Source: Streptomyces sp. NRRL F-6492
GTDB taxonomy: Bacteria; Actinomycetota; Actinomycetes; Streptomycetales; Streptomycetaceae
Assembly (NCBI RefSeq): GCF_001280125.1
Contig: NZ_LGEG01000276.1
Span: 1 to 25,506 of the forward strand
DNA: 25,506 bases
Direction: 5' to 3'
In this document: positions 18,360 through 24,762 of the stretch, piece by piece
How positions within the stretch are numbered: the stretch's first letter is position 1
How the letters are laid out: every line of letters starts with the position of its first letter
Notes under the pieces: generated by a model
Seen by the model: only the letters and a program-made list of their open reading frames with translations
Database searches by the model: none
Told to the model about the DNA's origin: nothing
Program-made: the position numbers and the translations under genes

Positions 18360-19163
18360 CTACCGGCGTGCGGGAACAGCCGGCCCTTCAGGTCGGTCCG
18401 CGACGTACCGGTCGAGCACCTGCGGCAGGTAGTCCGCCGCAGGACCGAGACGCCCGGCGGCGGCCGCCGAGGCTACGAAGGCGATCTCGTCGAGTTCCGG
18501 ACCGGCGTCGTGACCGGCCTGGACGGCGGACAGATCCGTGTGCAGGCGGCGCACGAGAGCGCTGGACGTGCGCGGGCAGAGGAAGTGGAAGCCGAGGCTG
18601 CCGAACCGGTCGGACCGGGTGAGGGCCCACAACCGCAGCTCCTCCTCGGCGATGCGGATCCCGGTCTCCTCGACCAGCTCACGGGCGGCGTGCCGGTGCA
18701 GTTCCGCCGTGTCCAAGGGCGCACCGGCCGGGGGCGGTTCCACCGCGCCGCCCGGCAGGCCCCACCGGCCGGGCGCCGCCGTGGCGGGGGACCCGCGCCC
18801 GACCAGGAGGCCGTCCTCGGTGGGCACGAGGACGGTGACGAACACGGACCCGGGAACCTGGGCGGGCGGCCGTAGCCGACGCAGGGCGCGACAGCGGTAC
18901 GGCATCGGCGCCCAGCGCACGACCAGCTCCCCGGCCCCGGGCCGGTCGACGCCGAGACAGGCCACCAGCGGCCCGTCGAACGTGGCGGGGTTCCGGGCCG
19001 TCGTCTCCTCCCAGAGACGGTCCACTTCCCCTTCCTCCCAGGGTGAGAGGACGGGCGTCGGCCGCTCGGCGAACGTCAGCGCACGGACATCGAGGAACTC
19101 GACCCGGGCCCGGCCGGGCCCGGGGGTTCCTTCCGCCCGGTGTGGACCGACGGCGCGGTTCAC
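18360..19163 (-). CDS. Nudix hydrolase with atypical Nudix box
   Basis: A 267-aa protein. An N-terminal region of about 95 residues includes WEEGEVDRLWEETTARNPATFDGP, which looks like a Nudix-associated domain. The Nudix fold follows, with WGLPGGAVEPPP and HAARELVEETGIRI. About nine residues are inserted between GGAVEP and the helix, and the box Glu is offset by one, so the substrate loop differs from MutT. The REL-x-EE-x-G core is intact, so metal binding and pyrophosphohydrolase activity are still likely. GTG 19163 overlaps the stop of the small upstream gene (GTGA). Substrate unknown. Confidence 0.85.
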   Translation of the reverse strand: MNRAVGPHRAEGTPGPGRARVEFLDVRALTFAERPTPVLSPWEEGEVDRLWEETTARNPATFDGPLVACLGVDRPGAGELVVRWAPMPYRCRALRRLRPPAQVPGSVFVTVLVPTEDGLLVGRGSPATAAPGRWGLPGGAVEPPPAGAPLDTAELHRHAARELVEETGIRIAEEELRLWALTRSDRFGSLGFHFLCPRTSSALVRRLHTDLSAVQAGHDAGPELDEIAFVASAAAAGRLGPAADYLPQVLDRYVADRPEGPAVPARR

Positions 19164-19360
19164 GAGGTCCTCGACCGGAACGTCGCGCCGGAGCCCGAAT
19201 CCGCTTGTGGCCGGGGCCGCGGAAGGACCGTACCGGTGGCGTCGCCGCCGTAGCCCTCCTCAAGCCGCCCGGCGACGTCCGGTGGGCGGCCGTGGTACCC
19301 GGACGGCCGGGCCCGGACGGGCACGGGCGGCTTGTCGAACACGTTTGATGTGTGGCTCAT
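19160..19360 (-). CDS. 66-aa protein of unknown function coupled to the Nudix gene
   Basis: ATG 19360 follows GGAAGGA by about six bases. The product begins MSHTSNVFDKPPVPVRARPS, continues with a Tyr/Gly-containing middle (GYHGRPPDVAGRLEEGYGGD) and a Ser/Arg tail. It has no hydrophobic segment and is probably disordered. Its stop overlaps the Nudix start, so both are translated from one message. No family is recognised. It could be a real small protein or a leftover 5' end of a longer gene. Confidence 0.55.
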   Translation of the reverse strand: MSHTSNVFDKPPVPVRARPSGYHGRPPDVAGRLEEGYGGDATGTVLPRPRPQADSGSGATFRSRTS

Positions 19361-19430
19361 ACGGGTCCTTCCGTTCGTGGACCGGGATGCCCCGCGCACC
19401 CTCACCCAGACCGCTGCTCTCCGCTCGATC

Positions 19431-19610
19431 TCAGTTCGGCCTCATGGGCCGCCAGGTCTTCCGGGCACCGGTAAACCCCGCCAGCAGCGCTGTCGCAGCG
19501 AAGAAGACGATGAAGAAGGGGCTCTTGCAACCGGCGGCGGTCACCGCCATGAAGAGGCAGACCGCCCAGTCGATCCAGGCCCGCTTCAGCGATGCCGCCA
19601 ACGTCTTCAT
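19431..19610 (-). CDS. 59-aa membrane protein
   Basis: ATG 19610 with a GGGGG site a few bases upstream; stop TGA at 19433-19431. Two hydrophobic segments (about residues 13-27, WIDWAVCLFMAVTAAG, and 31-46, FFIVFFAATALLAG) are joined by CKSP and flanked by basic ends (MKTLAASLKR and ARKTWRPMR), which predicts a helical hairpin with both ends in the cytoplasm. It is the first gene of the minus-strand run into the 66-aa gene and the Nudix gene. Family not recognised. Confidence 0.7.
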   Translation of the reverse strand: MKTLAASLKRAWIDWAVCLFMAVTAAGCKSPFFIVFFAATALLAGFTGARKTWRPMRPN

Positions 19611-19714
19611 GTACGCCCCCGGGCGAGAGAGTGGATCATGGAGCGCAGCCTCGCTGAAGCCTGTGCCGTAGTCAACGCGACCACATCACAGAAGTCGAGT
19701 CGGAGCCCAGAAGA

Positions 19715-19747
19715 GCCCTCGCGGGGGCGAGCGGCCGTGGCGAGGGC
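19715..19747. repeat. 8-bp inverted repeat in the 19611-19824 gap
   Basis: GCCCTCGC (19715-19722) and GCGAGGGC (19740-19747). The 214-bp gap between divergent small genes holds no gene. A second dyad, TCTGG-TCGTG-CCAGA (19818-19832), spans the HEAT gene start. Neither can be assigned. Confidence 0.5.
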
Positions 19748-19824
19748 CTACGTTCTTCGTCAAGCGTGCGGGCGGCTTCGGCCCGGGGTCCGCTCTTCTT
19801 CGCGGGGCGTGAGACTGTCTGGTC

Positions 19825-20265
19825 GTGCCAGAGATGATGAGTGGGTTGGAGGCTGCCCTGGCTGGGGCGTCGTCTTCGTCGTGGACGCAACGCGCTCGTG
19901 CCGGGCGCGACCTTGCTTCCTTCCCTGATGTTCCTCAGGCCGCGGAAGCGCTGGTGGGGCTGTTGCTGGACGTCGAGGACACGGCGGTGACCCGACAGAC
20001 GGCAGAGGCCCTGGCCCGGGTGGGGACGGTGGCCGCCGTGAGGCTCGTCGCTCTCGCGGTCGCCGAGGCCGACGACAACCAGGCCGACTGGCTCCAGGCC
20101 GGGGTGCATGACGCGCTCGTGGGACCGGGCGGTGTGCCGGGCGTCGCGGCGGCCTGCGCGAACCTCGCCCGGGACCGGAACGACGCTGTCCGGCGGGCTG
20201 CCGCAGATATCTCGGCGTGGATCGAGGTGCCCGACGACTCCGTGACCGGGGCGAGTCCGGCGTAG
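19825..20265 (+). CDS. HEAT-repeat protein with IS-derived 3' end
   Basis: About 146 aa of paired helices typical of HEAT repeats: PQAAEALVGLLLDVEDTAVTRQTAEALARVG, then VGPGGVPGVAAACANLARDRNDAVRRAAADISAW. GTG 19825 is used; ATG 19834 or 19837 are alternatives. No ribosome site is visible and the transcript may be leaderless. The codons contain many more T-ending third positions than the neighbours, suggesting transfer. The last residues (VTGASPA) and the stop are read from the antisense strand of an IS110 transposase relic, so the original C-terminus was replaced. HEAT proteins bind other proteins; no specific role can be given. Confidence 0.7.
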   Translation: MPEMMSGLEAALAGASSSSWTQRARAGRDLASFPDVPQAAEALVGLLLDVEDTAVTRQTAEALARVGTVAAVRLVALAVAEADDNQADWLQAGVHDALVGPGGVPGVAAACANLARDRNDAVRRAAADISAWIEVPDDSVTGASPA

Positions 20266-20640
20266 GAGGCGAGGCGGGCGGCGGTGCGGAAGCAGGTGTC
20301 GTCGCCGACGGTGGTCAGCAGGGCGGTCGGGGAGCCGTAGCGCTTCGGTGAGCTCCAGCGAGCACAGGATGTGCGGCAGGGCGCGGGCCGCGCCCGCGAT
20401 CACCACCGCGTCGCACGTGTCGGTCTTCGCCTCGCCCGGATACAGGTCGGCGACCCGGCGCATCGCCAGGCCGGACAGGTGGGCGACCCGGTAGCCCGCG
20501 TCCCGGGCCACGGCCGGCGGGAAGGTGCCGATGGAGGCAGGCCGGTCCACGATCACCAGGACGGTGCCGAACTCCGCGGTCGGCTTGTCCAAGACGGCCC
20601 GCGGCTTCGGTTCGCTGTCGGGCAGCTGCTCGGGGCACAA
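20247..20640 (-). pseudogene. IS110-family transposase relic
   Basis: Two pieces of one transposase. 20640-20345 gives LPDSEPKPRAVLDK, VLVIVDRPASIGTFPPAVA, LAMRRVADLYPGEAKTDTCDA, from the DEDD N-terminal domain lacking its first 40 residues or so. After a frame change, 20344-20247 gives RYGSPTALLTTVGDDTCFRT and ARLASYAGLAPVT, part of the C-terminal transposase domain. The middle and both ends are gone, so it cannot move. Confidence 0.85.
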
Positions 20641-20703
20641 CAGAAGACCGGCCGGCCCCGGGTGTTCACTCCGTGGACAGATGCCCCCGGCGCCCCTTCC
20701 GGG

Positions 20704-20712
20704 TGCTAGCGT
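20704..20712 (+). promoter_or_regulatory. Extended -10 promoter of the Met leader
   Basis: TGC-TAGCGT at 20704-20712 is an extended -10 element. Seven bases later is the leader ATG at 20720, so transcription should begin at or next to the start codon and the leader mRNA would be leaderless; indeed no ribosome site precedes the ATG. No good -35 lies at the right distance (TGGACA at 20674 is too far). Confidence 0.55.
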
Positions 20713-20719
20713 CCCGTTC

Positions 20720-20785
20720 ATGCAGCACACCGCCACCCTCGCCATGATGCGAATGATGCCCCCGAACCCGGAGGCGCTTCGCTAG
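20720..20785 (+). CDS. 21-aa methionine-rich leader peptide
   Basis: ATG 20720 to TAG 20783-20785. Besides the initiator it has Met at positions 9, 10, 12 and 13 (AMMRMMPP), with the central Arg coded by rare CGA. Methionine is uncommon in this genome, so five in 21 is striking. A terminator follows 25 bases after the stop. The placement, density of one amino acid and downstream RNA pairings are those of a ribosome-mediated attenuator. The peptide itself probably has no function other than sensing charged Met-tRNA. Confidence 0.8.
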   Translation: MQHTATLAMMRMMPPNPEALR

Positions 20786-20823
20786 CGAAGCCGTGTGCGC
20801 GCAGGACGCGACGGACCCTCCGG
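20768..20823 (+). promoter_or_regulatory. Candidate antiterminator of the Met attenuator
   Basis: CCGGAGG (20768-20774), inside leader codons 17-19, is fully complementary to CCTCCGG (20817-20823), which covers most of the terminator's 5' arm. Pairing of the two excludes the terminator. A 16-nt palindrome, GCTTCGCTAGCGAAGC (20776-20791), containing the leader stop codon, can fold inside the loop. A ribosome stalled at Met 9/10 leaves CCGGAGG free; one at the stop codon covers it. Seen: the complementarity. Inferred: the switch. Confidence 0.65.
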
Positions 20824-20843
20824 ATACGGAGGGTCCGTTTTTT
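20811..20843 (+). terminator. Intrinsic terminator of the Met leader
   Basis: ACGGACCCTCCG (20811-20822), GATA loop, CGGAGGGTCCGT (20827-20838), and a run of six T (20838-20843). A perfect 12-bp stem with a T tract is rare in Streptomyces, and it lies before, not after, a gene. Confidence 0.9.
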
Positions 20844-20870
20844 GTCGTCCCGGCCCGGTCACCGGCGGCT

Positions 20871-20970
20871 CCGGGCACCCCCCATCCATCGCCGCCCCCC
20901 ATCCGTCACCAACCCCATCCCTCACCGCCCCGCCCAGCACGGACCCGTCCCCCACCCCCCTCCATCCCTC
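20871..20970 (+). promoter_or_regulatory. C-rich, G-poor leader tract (possible Rho-loading region)
   Basis: About 100 bases between the terminator and the SAM hydrolase-like gene are rich in C with few G, containing repeated CCCCATCC-type units and no stable hairpin. Such untranslated C>G RNA is what Rho prefers. A second, Rho-dependent check on read-through is possible but unproven. Confidence 0.35.
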
Positions 20971-20991
20971 ACAGAAGGCGAAGAACCCGCC

Positions 20992-21828
20992 ATGACCCTC
21001 CCACCGGTCATCTCCCTCACCGACTGCGCCGACCCCAACGCGCTGGCCCGCCAGTCCACCCGGATCGCCGCCCTCTTCGGCGCCACGCCGACCGTCCTGC
21101 CGCTCGAAGGACCGGATCCGGAGGGCAGCGCCGCCCTCACGCTGCTCGACCTGCTCCGCTCCACGGATCTGGTCGGCGGGCCGACGCAGCCGGTGGTGGT
21201 CCTGGTCAACATCGCCCCCAGGGACGGCCACTGGCCCAACGGCGTCCCGTTCTGCCACTTCCGCCACGGAGAGCACCTGATCGTCAGTACGGCGAACCAC
21301 CGGGTCCTCGCACCGCTGGCGACCTACCTGGGGCTGACGGAGGTCCAGGTCACCGACATCCGCGAGGTGCTGGAGACCGCCGCCGCCGGATGGGCCCGGC
21401 TGACGCCGGACGAGATCGAGGAAGTGGCGCGCACCCAGTTCCGGAGCCTGTGGTACGCGCCCCTGCTGGCCCGTTGGCTGGCCGACGGCCGCCCGGTCCC
21501 CGGAAAGCCGATGGACGTGAGTCGATCCGTCGCACCCGAGGTGCGGGTCGCCGTCGTGGACAACTTCGGCAACTGCAAGCTGGACCGGCCGGCCGCCGAA
21601 CTGCCCGGCCACGCGGGCGGGGAGGGACTGCTCGTACACAACCGGCACGAAGACCGTGACGTCCGGGTGCGCTGTTACGACCGGCTTCCCGACGTCCCGC
21701 TCGGCGAGCCCGGAATCACCGTCGGGAGTTCCGGGATCGGCTTCGCCGAACTGGTCGTCCGTGGTGGTTCCGCGGCCGAGGCATTCGGTCTGCGCCAGGG
21801 TGACCAGGTGTTTCGTCTCACCAGCTGA
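20992..21828 (+). CDS. Diverged SAM hydrolase / SAM-dependent halogenase-family protein
   Basis: A 278-aa protein of the DUF62 (SAM hydroxide adenosyltransferase, chlorinase/fluorinase) superfamily. Landmarks are VISLTDCADPN at 6-16, VVVLVNIAPRDG at 68-79, and D190-N-F-G-N194, the usual D-x-F-G-N turn at the C-terminal domain. Where classic members have VVDPGVG, with an essential Asp, this one has N73 in VNIAPRDG, and the PDNG segment is STANHRVL, so it belongs to a divergent branch and activity on SAM is not certain. ATG 20992 has only weak GAAG upstream. The Met-rich attenuator in its leader strongly suggests a role in SAM or Met economy. Confidence 0.7.
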   Translation: MTLPPVISLTDCADPNALARQSTRIAALFGATPTVLPLEGPDPEGSAALTLLDLLRSTDLVGGPTQPVVVLVNIAPRDGHWPNGVPFCHFRHGEHLIVSTANHRVLAPLATYLGLTEVQVTDIREVLETAAAGWARLTPDEIEEVARTQFRSLWYAPLLARWLADGRPVPGKPMDVSRSVAPEVRVAVVDNFGNCKLDRPAAELPGHAGGEGLLVHNRHEDRDVRVRCYDRLPDVPLGEPGITVGSSGIGFAELVVRGGSAAEAFGLRQGDQVFRLTS

Positions 21829-21867
21829 CATGTTATCAACGCGTTACCCCGTTGCGGACGGGCGAGA

Positions 21868-21897
21868 TTGACGCCGGTCTCCGTGAGCCGGAATGCT
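21868..21897 (+). promoter_or_regulatory. Promoter of the Cys-type leader
   Basis: TTGACG (21868-21873) and AATGCT (21892-21897), 18 bp apart. Transcription would begin near 21904, at the leader ATG (21905), again giving a leaderless leader peptide. The importer operon can thus be transcribed separately from the SAM hydrolase-like gene. Confidence 0.5.
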
Positions 21898-21904
21898 GAA
21901 ACGC

Positions 21905-21979
21905 ATGTCCGGAACTCTCCCCCTGGTACGCCGCCGCCACGTCGACAACGTGCGCTGCGCCGCCGATCTGTGTAGCTGA
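21905..21979 (+). CDS. 24-aa leader peptide of the actinobacterial sulfur (Cys) type
   Basis: ATG 21905 to TGA 21977-21979. The peptide has LVRRRHVDNVRC and ends DLCS. The RRH-(I/V)-D-x-x-R core followed by C-terminal Cys is the well-known short ORF found before sulfur-assimilation genes in actinobacteria, often annotated as a putative leader peptide. In mycobacteria, Cys-containing upstream ORFs make downstream translation respond to cysteine. Two Cys are present here (positions 18 and 23). It is 63 bp before the importer lipoprotein gene. Confidence 0.85.
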   Translation: MSGTLPLVRRRHVDNVRCAADLCS

Positions 21980-22023
21980 ACGCACAACACCGGCCCCCCT
22001 TTTTCCGTACCTTTTCCCGGACT

Positions 22024-22036
22024 TCCTTTCTAAGGA
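22024..22036 (+). promoter_or_regulatory. Hairpin sequestering the importer ribosome site
   Basis: TCCTT (22024-22028), loop TCT, AAGGA (22032-22036). The right arm is the ribosome site of the lipoprotein gene, so the small stem could mask it. Short stem; its link to the Cys leader is an inference. Confidence 0.35.
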
Positions 22037-22042
22037 CCCCTG

Positions 22043-22915
22043 ATGTCCCGTATCCGAACGACCCTCGCCGCATCCGCCGCCGCCGTCACCGCACTGGTGG
22101 TGACCGCCTGCGCCCCCCAGCCGCAGAGCACCCCCGGGGCCACCGCCTCCGGCGGCCCCGACTGCACGGTGAACAGCCCCAGCCTCCACAGAAGCGGCCG
22201 GCTGACCGTCGCGACCGATTCCCCCGCCTACGAGCCCTGGTTCGACAGCAACACCCCTTCCAATGGAAAGGGGTTCGAAAGCGCCGTGGCCTATGCGGTG
22301 GCCGACAAGCTGGGCTTCGCCCGGGACCAGGTGAAATGGGTCGTCGAACCCTTCGCCCATTCCTACGCGCCCGGAGCGAAGTCCTTCGACTTCGACATCA
22401 ACCAGATCTCCATCACTCCGCAGCGCGCGAAAGCGGTCGACTTCTCGACCAGTTACTACACGGCCAACCAGGCCATCCTGACCCTGAAAGACTCGAAATT
22501 CGCCAACGCCGCGTCCCTGGGCGCGCTCAAGGACGCCAGGATCGGCGTACAGGTGGCCACGACCAGCTACCAGGCCGTGCTCGACCAGCTCAAGCCCTCG
22601 CGCCGCCCCAGCGTCTTCAACACGACCAAGGACGAGGTCAACGCGCTGAAGAACGGCCAGATCGACGCGATCGTCACCGACCTGCCCACCGTCTTCTACC
22701 TCGCCGGGGCGGAGGTCGACAACGCGAAGATCATCGGTCAGTTCGGCTACGCGGGCGGCAATCCCGAGGAGTTCGGCCTGCTCCTGCCGAAGAACAGCGG
22801 GTACACCTCCTGCGTGAACCGGGCCCTGAACGCGCTCAAGGCCGACGGAACGCTCGCCGCGCTCACCTCCCAGTGGCTGTCCGCCTCGGCGAACGTCCCC
22901 GAGCTGAAGCGGTAA
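22043..22915 (+). CDS. ABC-transporter substrate-binding lipoprotein (polar amino acids)
   Basis: A 290-aa family-3 solute-binding protein. ATG 22043 has AAGGA six bases upstream. The signal peptide ends in lipobox VTAC with C23 as lipid site, then a Pro/Ser/Gly linker. The binding domain begins RLTVATDSPAYEPWFD, has ISITPQRAKAVDFSTSYY (the usual amino-acid ligand hinge) and VTDLPTVFYLAG. The Cys-type leader upstream points to cystine, cysteine or methionine as substrate; this is inferred from context, since the pocket cannot be read reliably. First gene of a three-gene importer. Confidence 0.9.
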   Translation: MSRIRTTLAASAAAVTALVVTACAPQPQSTPGATASGGPDCTVNSPSLHRSGRLTVATDSPAYEPWFDSNTPSNGKGFESAVAYAVADKLGFARDQVKWVVEPFAHSYAPGAKSFDFDINQISITPQRAKAVDFSTSYYTANQAILTLKDSKFANAASLGALKDARIGVQVATTSYQAVLDQLKPSRRPSVFNTTKDEVNALKNGQIDAIVTDLPTVFYLAGAEVDNAKIIGQFGYAGGNPEEFGLLLPKNSGYTSCVNRALNALKADGTLAALTSQWLSASANVPELKR

Positions 22916-22925
22916 CGGGACGACC

Positions 22926-23825
22926 GTGGACCTCGAGAAAACGACCCTGCCCCACCCACCCGTCGCCCCGCCGGACGACGCCCACCGCCCCAGCGACCAC
23001 GAACTCGAACGGCGAGGCTTCCGCCGCTCCCGCAAACGCCGCCACGCCTGGACCTCCTCCCTGTGCACCGTCCTCGGCCTGGCGGTGCTGGGAGTGGCGG
23101 CGGTCACCTCGCCGGGCTGGGAACGCGTCGACAGCCTGTTCCTCGACGGAGCCGAGCTCCGGGCCGCGTTCCCCGAACTCCTGCGGGGCTTCTGGCTCAA
23201 CATCCAGATGTTCCTCATCGCCGAGGTGCTGATCCTCGTCCTGGGGCTGCTGATCGCCCTGGTGCGCGTGTCCCGCGCACCGGGCCTGCAACCGCTGAGG
23301 CTCGCCGCGGCCGTCTACGTGGACGTCTTCCGCGGCGTGCCGACCCTGCTGCTGGTCTTCCTCATCGGATTCGGCCTTCCGGCGCTGCAGTTGCAGGGCA
23401 CGCCGTCCGAGCCCTGGGTCCTCGGCGTGATCGCCCTGGTCCTCTCCTACGCCGCCTACGTGGCGGAGGTGTTCCGGGCGGGCCTCAACTCGGTGCATCC
23501 CGCACAGCACAACGCCGCGCGGGCACTGGGGCTCAACGAACGGCAGACCCTGCGGCACGTCGTGCTGCCCCAAGCGGTACGCAACGTACTCCCGCCCCTG
23601 CTCAACGACTTCATCGCCCTGCAGAAGGACACCGCCCTGGTCGCCGTACTCGGACCGCTGGAGGTGCTGCGGGCGGCGCAGATCAAGGCGGACTACGACT
23701 TCAACTACACCCCTTACCTGGGAGCGGCCCTCTTGTTCCTCGCGGTGACCATTCCGTTGACCCGCTTCGCCGACCGGCTCCAGCGGCGGACGGCACGGCG
23801 CACCTGGGCGGGAGCGGACCGATGA
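22926..23825 (+). CDS. Amino-acid ABC-transporter permease (HisM/TcyB-like)
   Basis: A 299-aa protein starting at GTG 22926, ten bases after the binding-protein stop. A polar 40-residue N-terminus precedes a first helix (about 44-60), then the permease core with helices starting ELLRGFWLNIQMFLIAEVLI. The family motif VDVFRGVPTLLLVF and the ATPase-contact loop HPAQHNAARALGLNERQTLRHVVLPQA are intact. As the only permease in the operon it must form a homodimer. It overlaps the ATPase gene by ATGA. Confidence 0.9.
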   Translation: MDLEKTTLPHPPVAPPDDAHRPSDHELERRGFRRSRKRRHAWTSSLCTVLGLAVLGVAAVTSPGWERVDSLFLDGAELRAAFPELLRGFWLNIQMFLIAEVLILVLGLLIALVRVSRAPGLQPLRLAAAVYVDVFRGVPTLLLVFLIGFGLPALQLQGTPSEPWVLGVIALVLSYAAYVAEVFRAGLNSVHPAQHNAARALGLNERQTLRHVVLPQAVRNVLPPLLNDFIALQKDTALVAVLGPLEVLRAAQIKADYDFNYTPYLGAALLFLAVTIPLTRFADRLQRRTARRTWAGADR

Positions 23826-24565
23826 GCCGACCCCTGCTGCGCATCCGAGGCGTCCGCAAGCAGTACGGAGCACGGCCGGTCCTGCGGTCGGTCGACCTGG
23901 ACGTCGCCGAGCACCAGGTCGTCTGCCTCATCGGCGGCTCGGGCTCGGGCAAGTCGACCCTGCTGCGGTGCGTGGACCTGCTGGAGGTCGTCGACGACGG
24001 CACCGTCCACCTGGGCGACACCGAACTGACCGACCCCCGTCTCGACCCCGACGTCGCCCGCAGGCGGATCGGCATCGTCTTCCAGGCCTACAACCTGTTC
24101 CCGCACCTGAGCGTGCTGGACAACATCACGCTCGCACCACGCCGCGTCCACGGCGTCCCCCGCAGACGGGCCGAGGCGTCGGCCCGCGAACTGCTGGCCC
24201 GGCTCGGACTCGAGGACAAGGCGCGGGAACACCCCGACCGGCTGTCCGGCGGGCAGCAGCAACGCGCCGCGATCGCCCGCGCGCTGGCCACCGAGCCGGA
24301 GCTGCTCCTCTTCGACGAGATCACCTCGGCCCTCGACCCCGAACTGGTCGGCGAGGTCCTGGACGTCGTCGCGGACCTCAAACAGCGCGGCCTGACCATC
24401 CTGATGGCCACGCACGAGATGGACTTCGCCCGGCGGGTCGCGGACCGGGTCTGTTTCCTGGAGGACGGCGTCATCGTGGAACAGGGCACCGCGGAGCAGG
24501 TACTCACCGCCCCGAGGGAGCAGTCCACCCGGCGCTTCCTCGCCCGGGCGCTCGACCGTTCCTGA
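23822..24565 (+). CDS. Amino-acid ABC-transporter ATPase
   Basis: A 247-aa ATPase. Walker A is GGSGSGKST (about 38-46), Q-loop VFQAYNLFPHLSVLDN (about 87), signature LSGGQQQR (about 141-148), Walker B LLLFDE (about 161-166, with the catalytic Glu), switch His in ATHEMDFAR. The motifs are those of the polar amino-acid (GlnQ/TcyC) subfamily. It completes the importer; a GC-rich hairpin follows 21 bases after the stop. Confidence 0.94.
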   Translation: MSRPLLRIRGVRKQYGARPVLRSVDLDVAEHQVVCLIGGSGSGKSTLLRCVDLLEVVDDGTVHLGDTELTDPRLDPDVARRRIGIVFQAYNLFPHLSVLDNITLAPRRVHGVPRRRAEASARELLARLGLEDKAREHPDRLSGGQQQRAAIARALATEPELLLFDEITSALDPELVGEVLDVVADLKQRGLTILMATHEMDFARRVADRVCFLEDGVIVEQGTAEQVLTAPREQSTRRFLARALDRS

Positions 24566-24586
24566 AGCGCGCCCCCCGATCCCGCC

Positions 24587-24602
24587 GGGCCGGAGCCGGC
24601 CC
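24587..24602. terminator. GC hairpin after the importer operon
   Basis: GGGCCG (24587-24592), loop GAGC, CGGCCC (24597-24602). Short but very GC-rich and directly after the last gene. No T tract. Confidence 0.5.
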
Positions 24603-24762
24603 CCGTGAACGACTCCCCGCCGCCTGTCGCGCCCGGTCTCCTCAGGCATGTCGGCACAGGAGCCTGTCCGCGCCCTCAGTAGGGTGAACCCCTCACGCAT
24701 GGAACGACCGTGCGCCCGGCCGTTCCGGAAGAGGGCTTCCGGCGGAGAGTGAAGAGACCGCG

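Noticed and set aside
16447..18432. 661-codon plus-strand frame
   Set aside because: Only the segment near 16850-17020 is protein-like (the DUF1996 relic); the rest is antisense to the DUF1275 gene or non-coding.
20720..20990. SAM riboswitch in the leader
   Set aside because: The leader lacks a multi-helix conserved core; the coding Met run and the terminator explain it better.
20842..20991. TTG start at 20842 for the SAM hydrolase-like gene
   Set aside because: It lies in the T run of the terminator and gives a Pro/Ser-rich N-terminus unlike the family. ATG 20992 fits the domain start.
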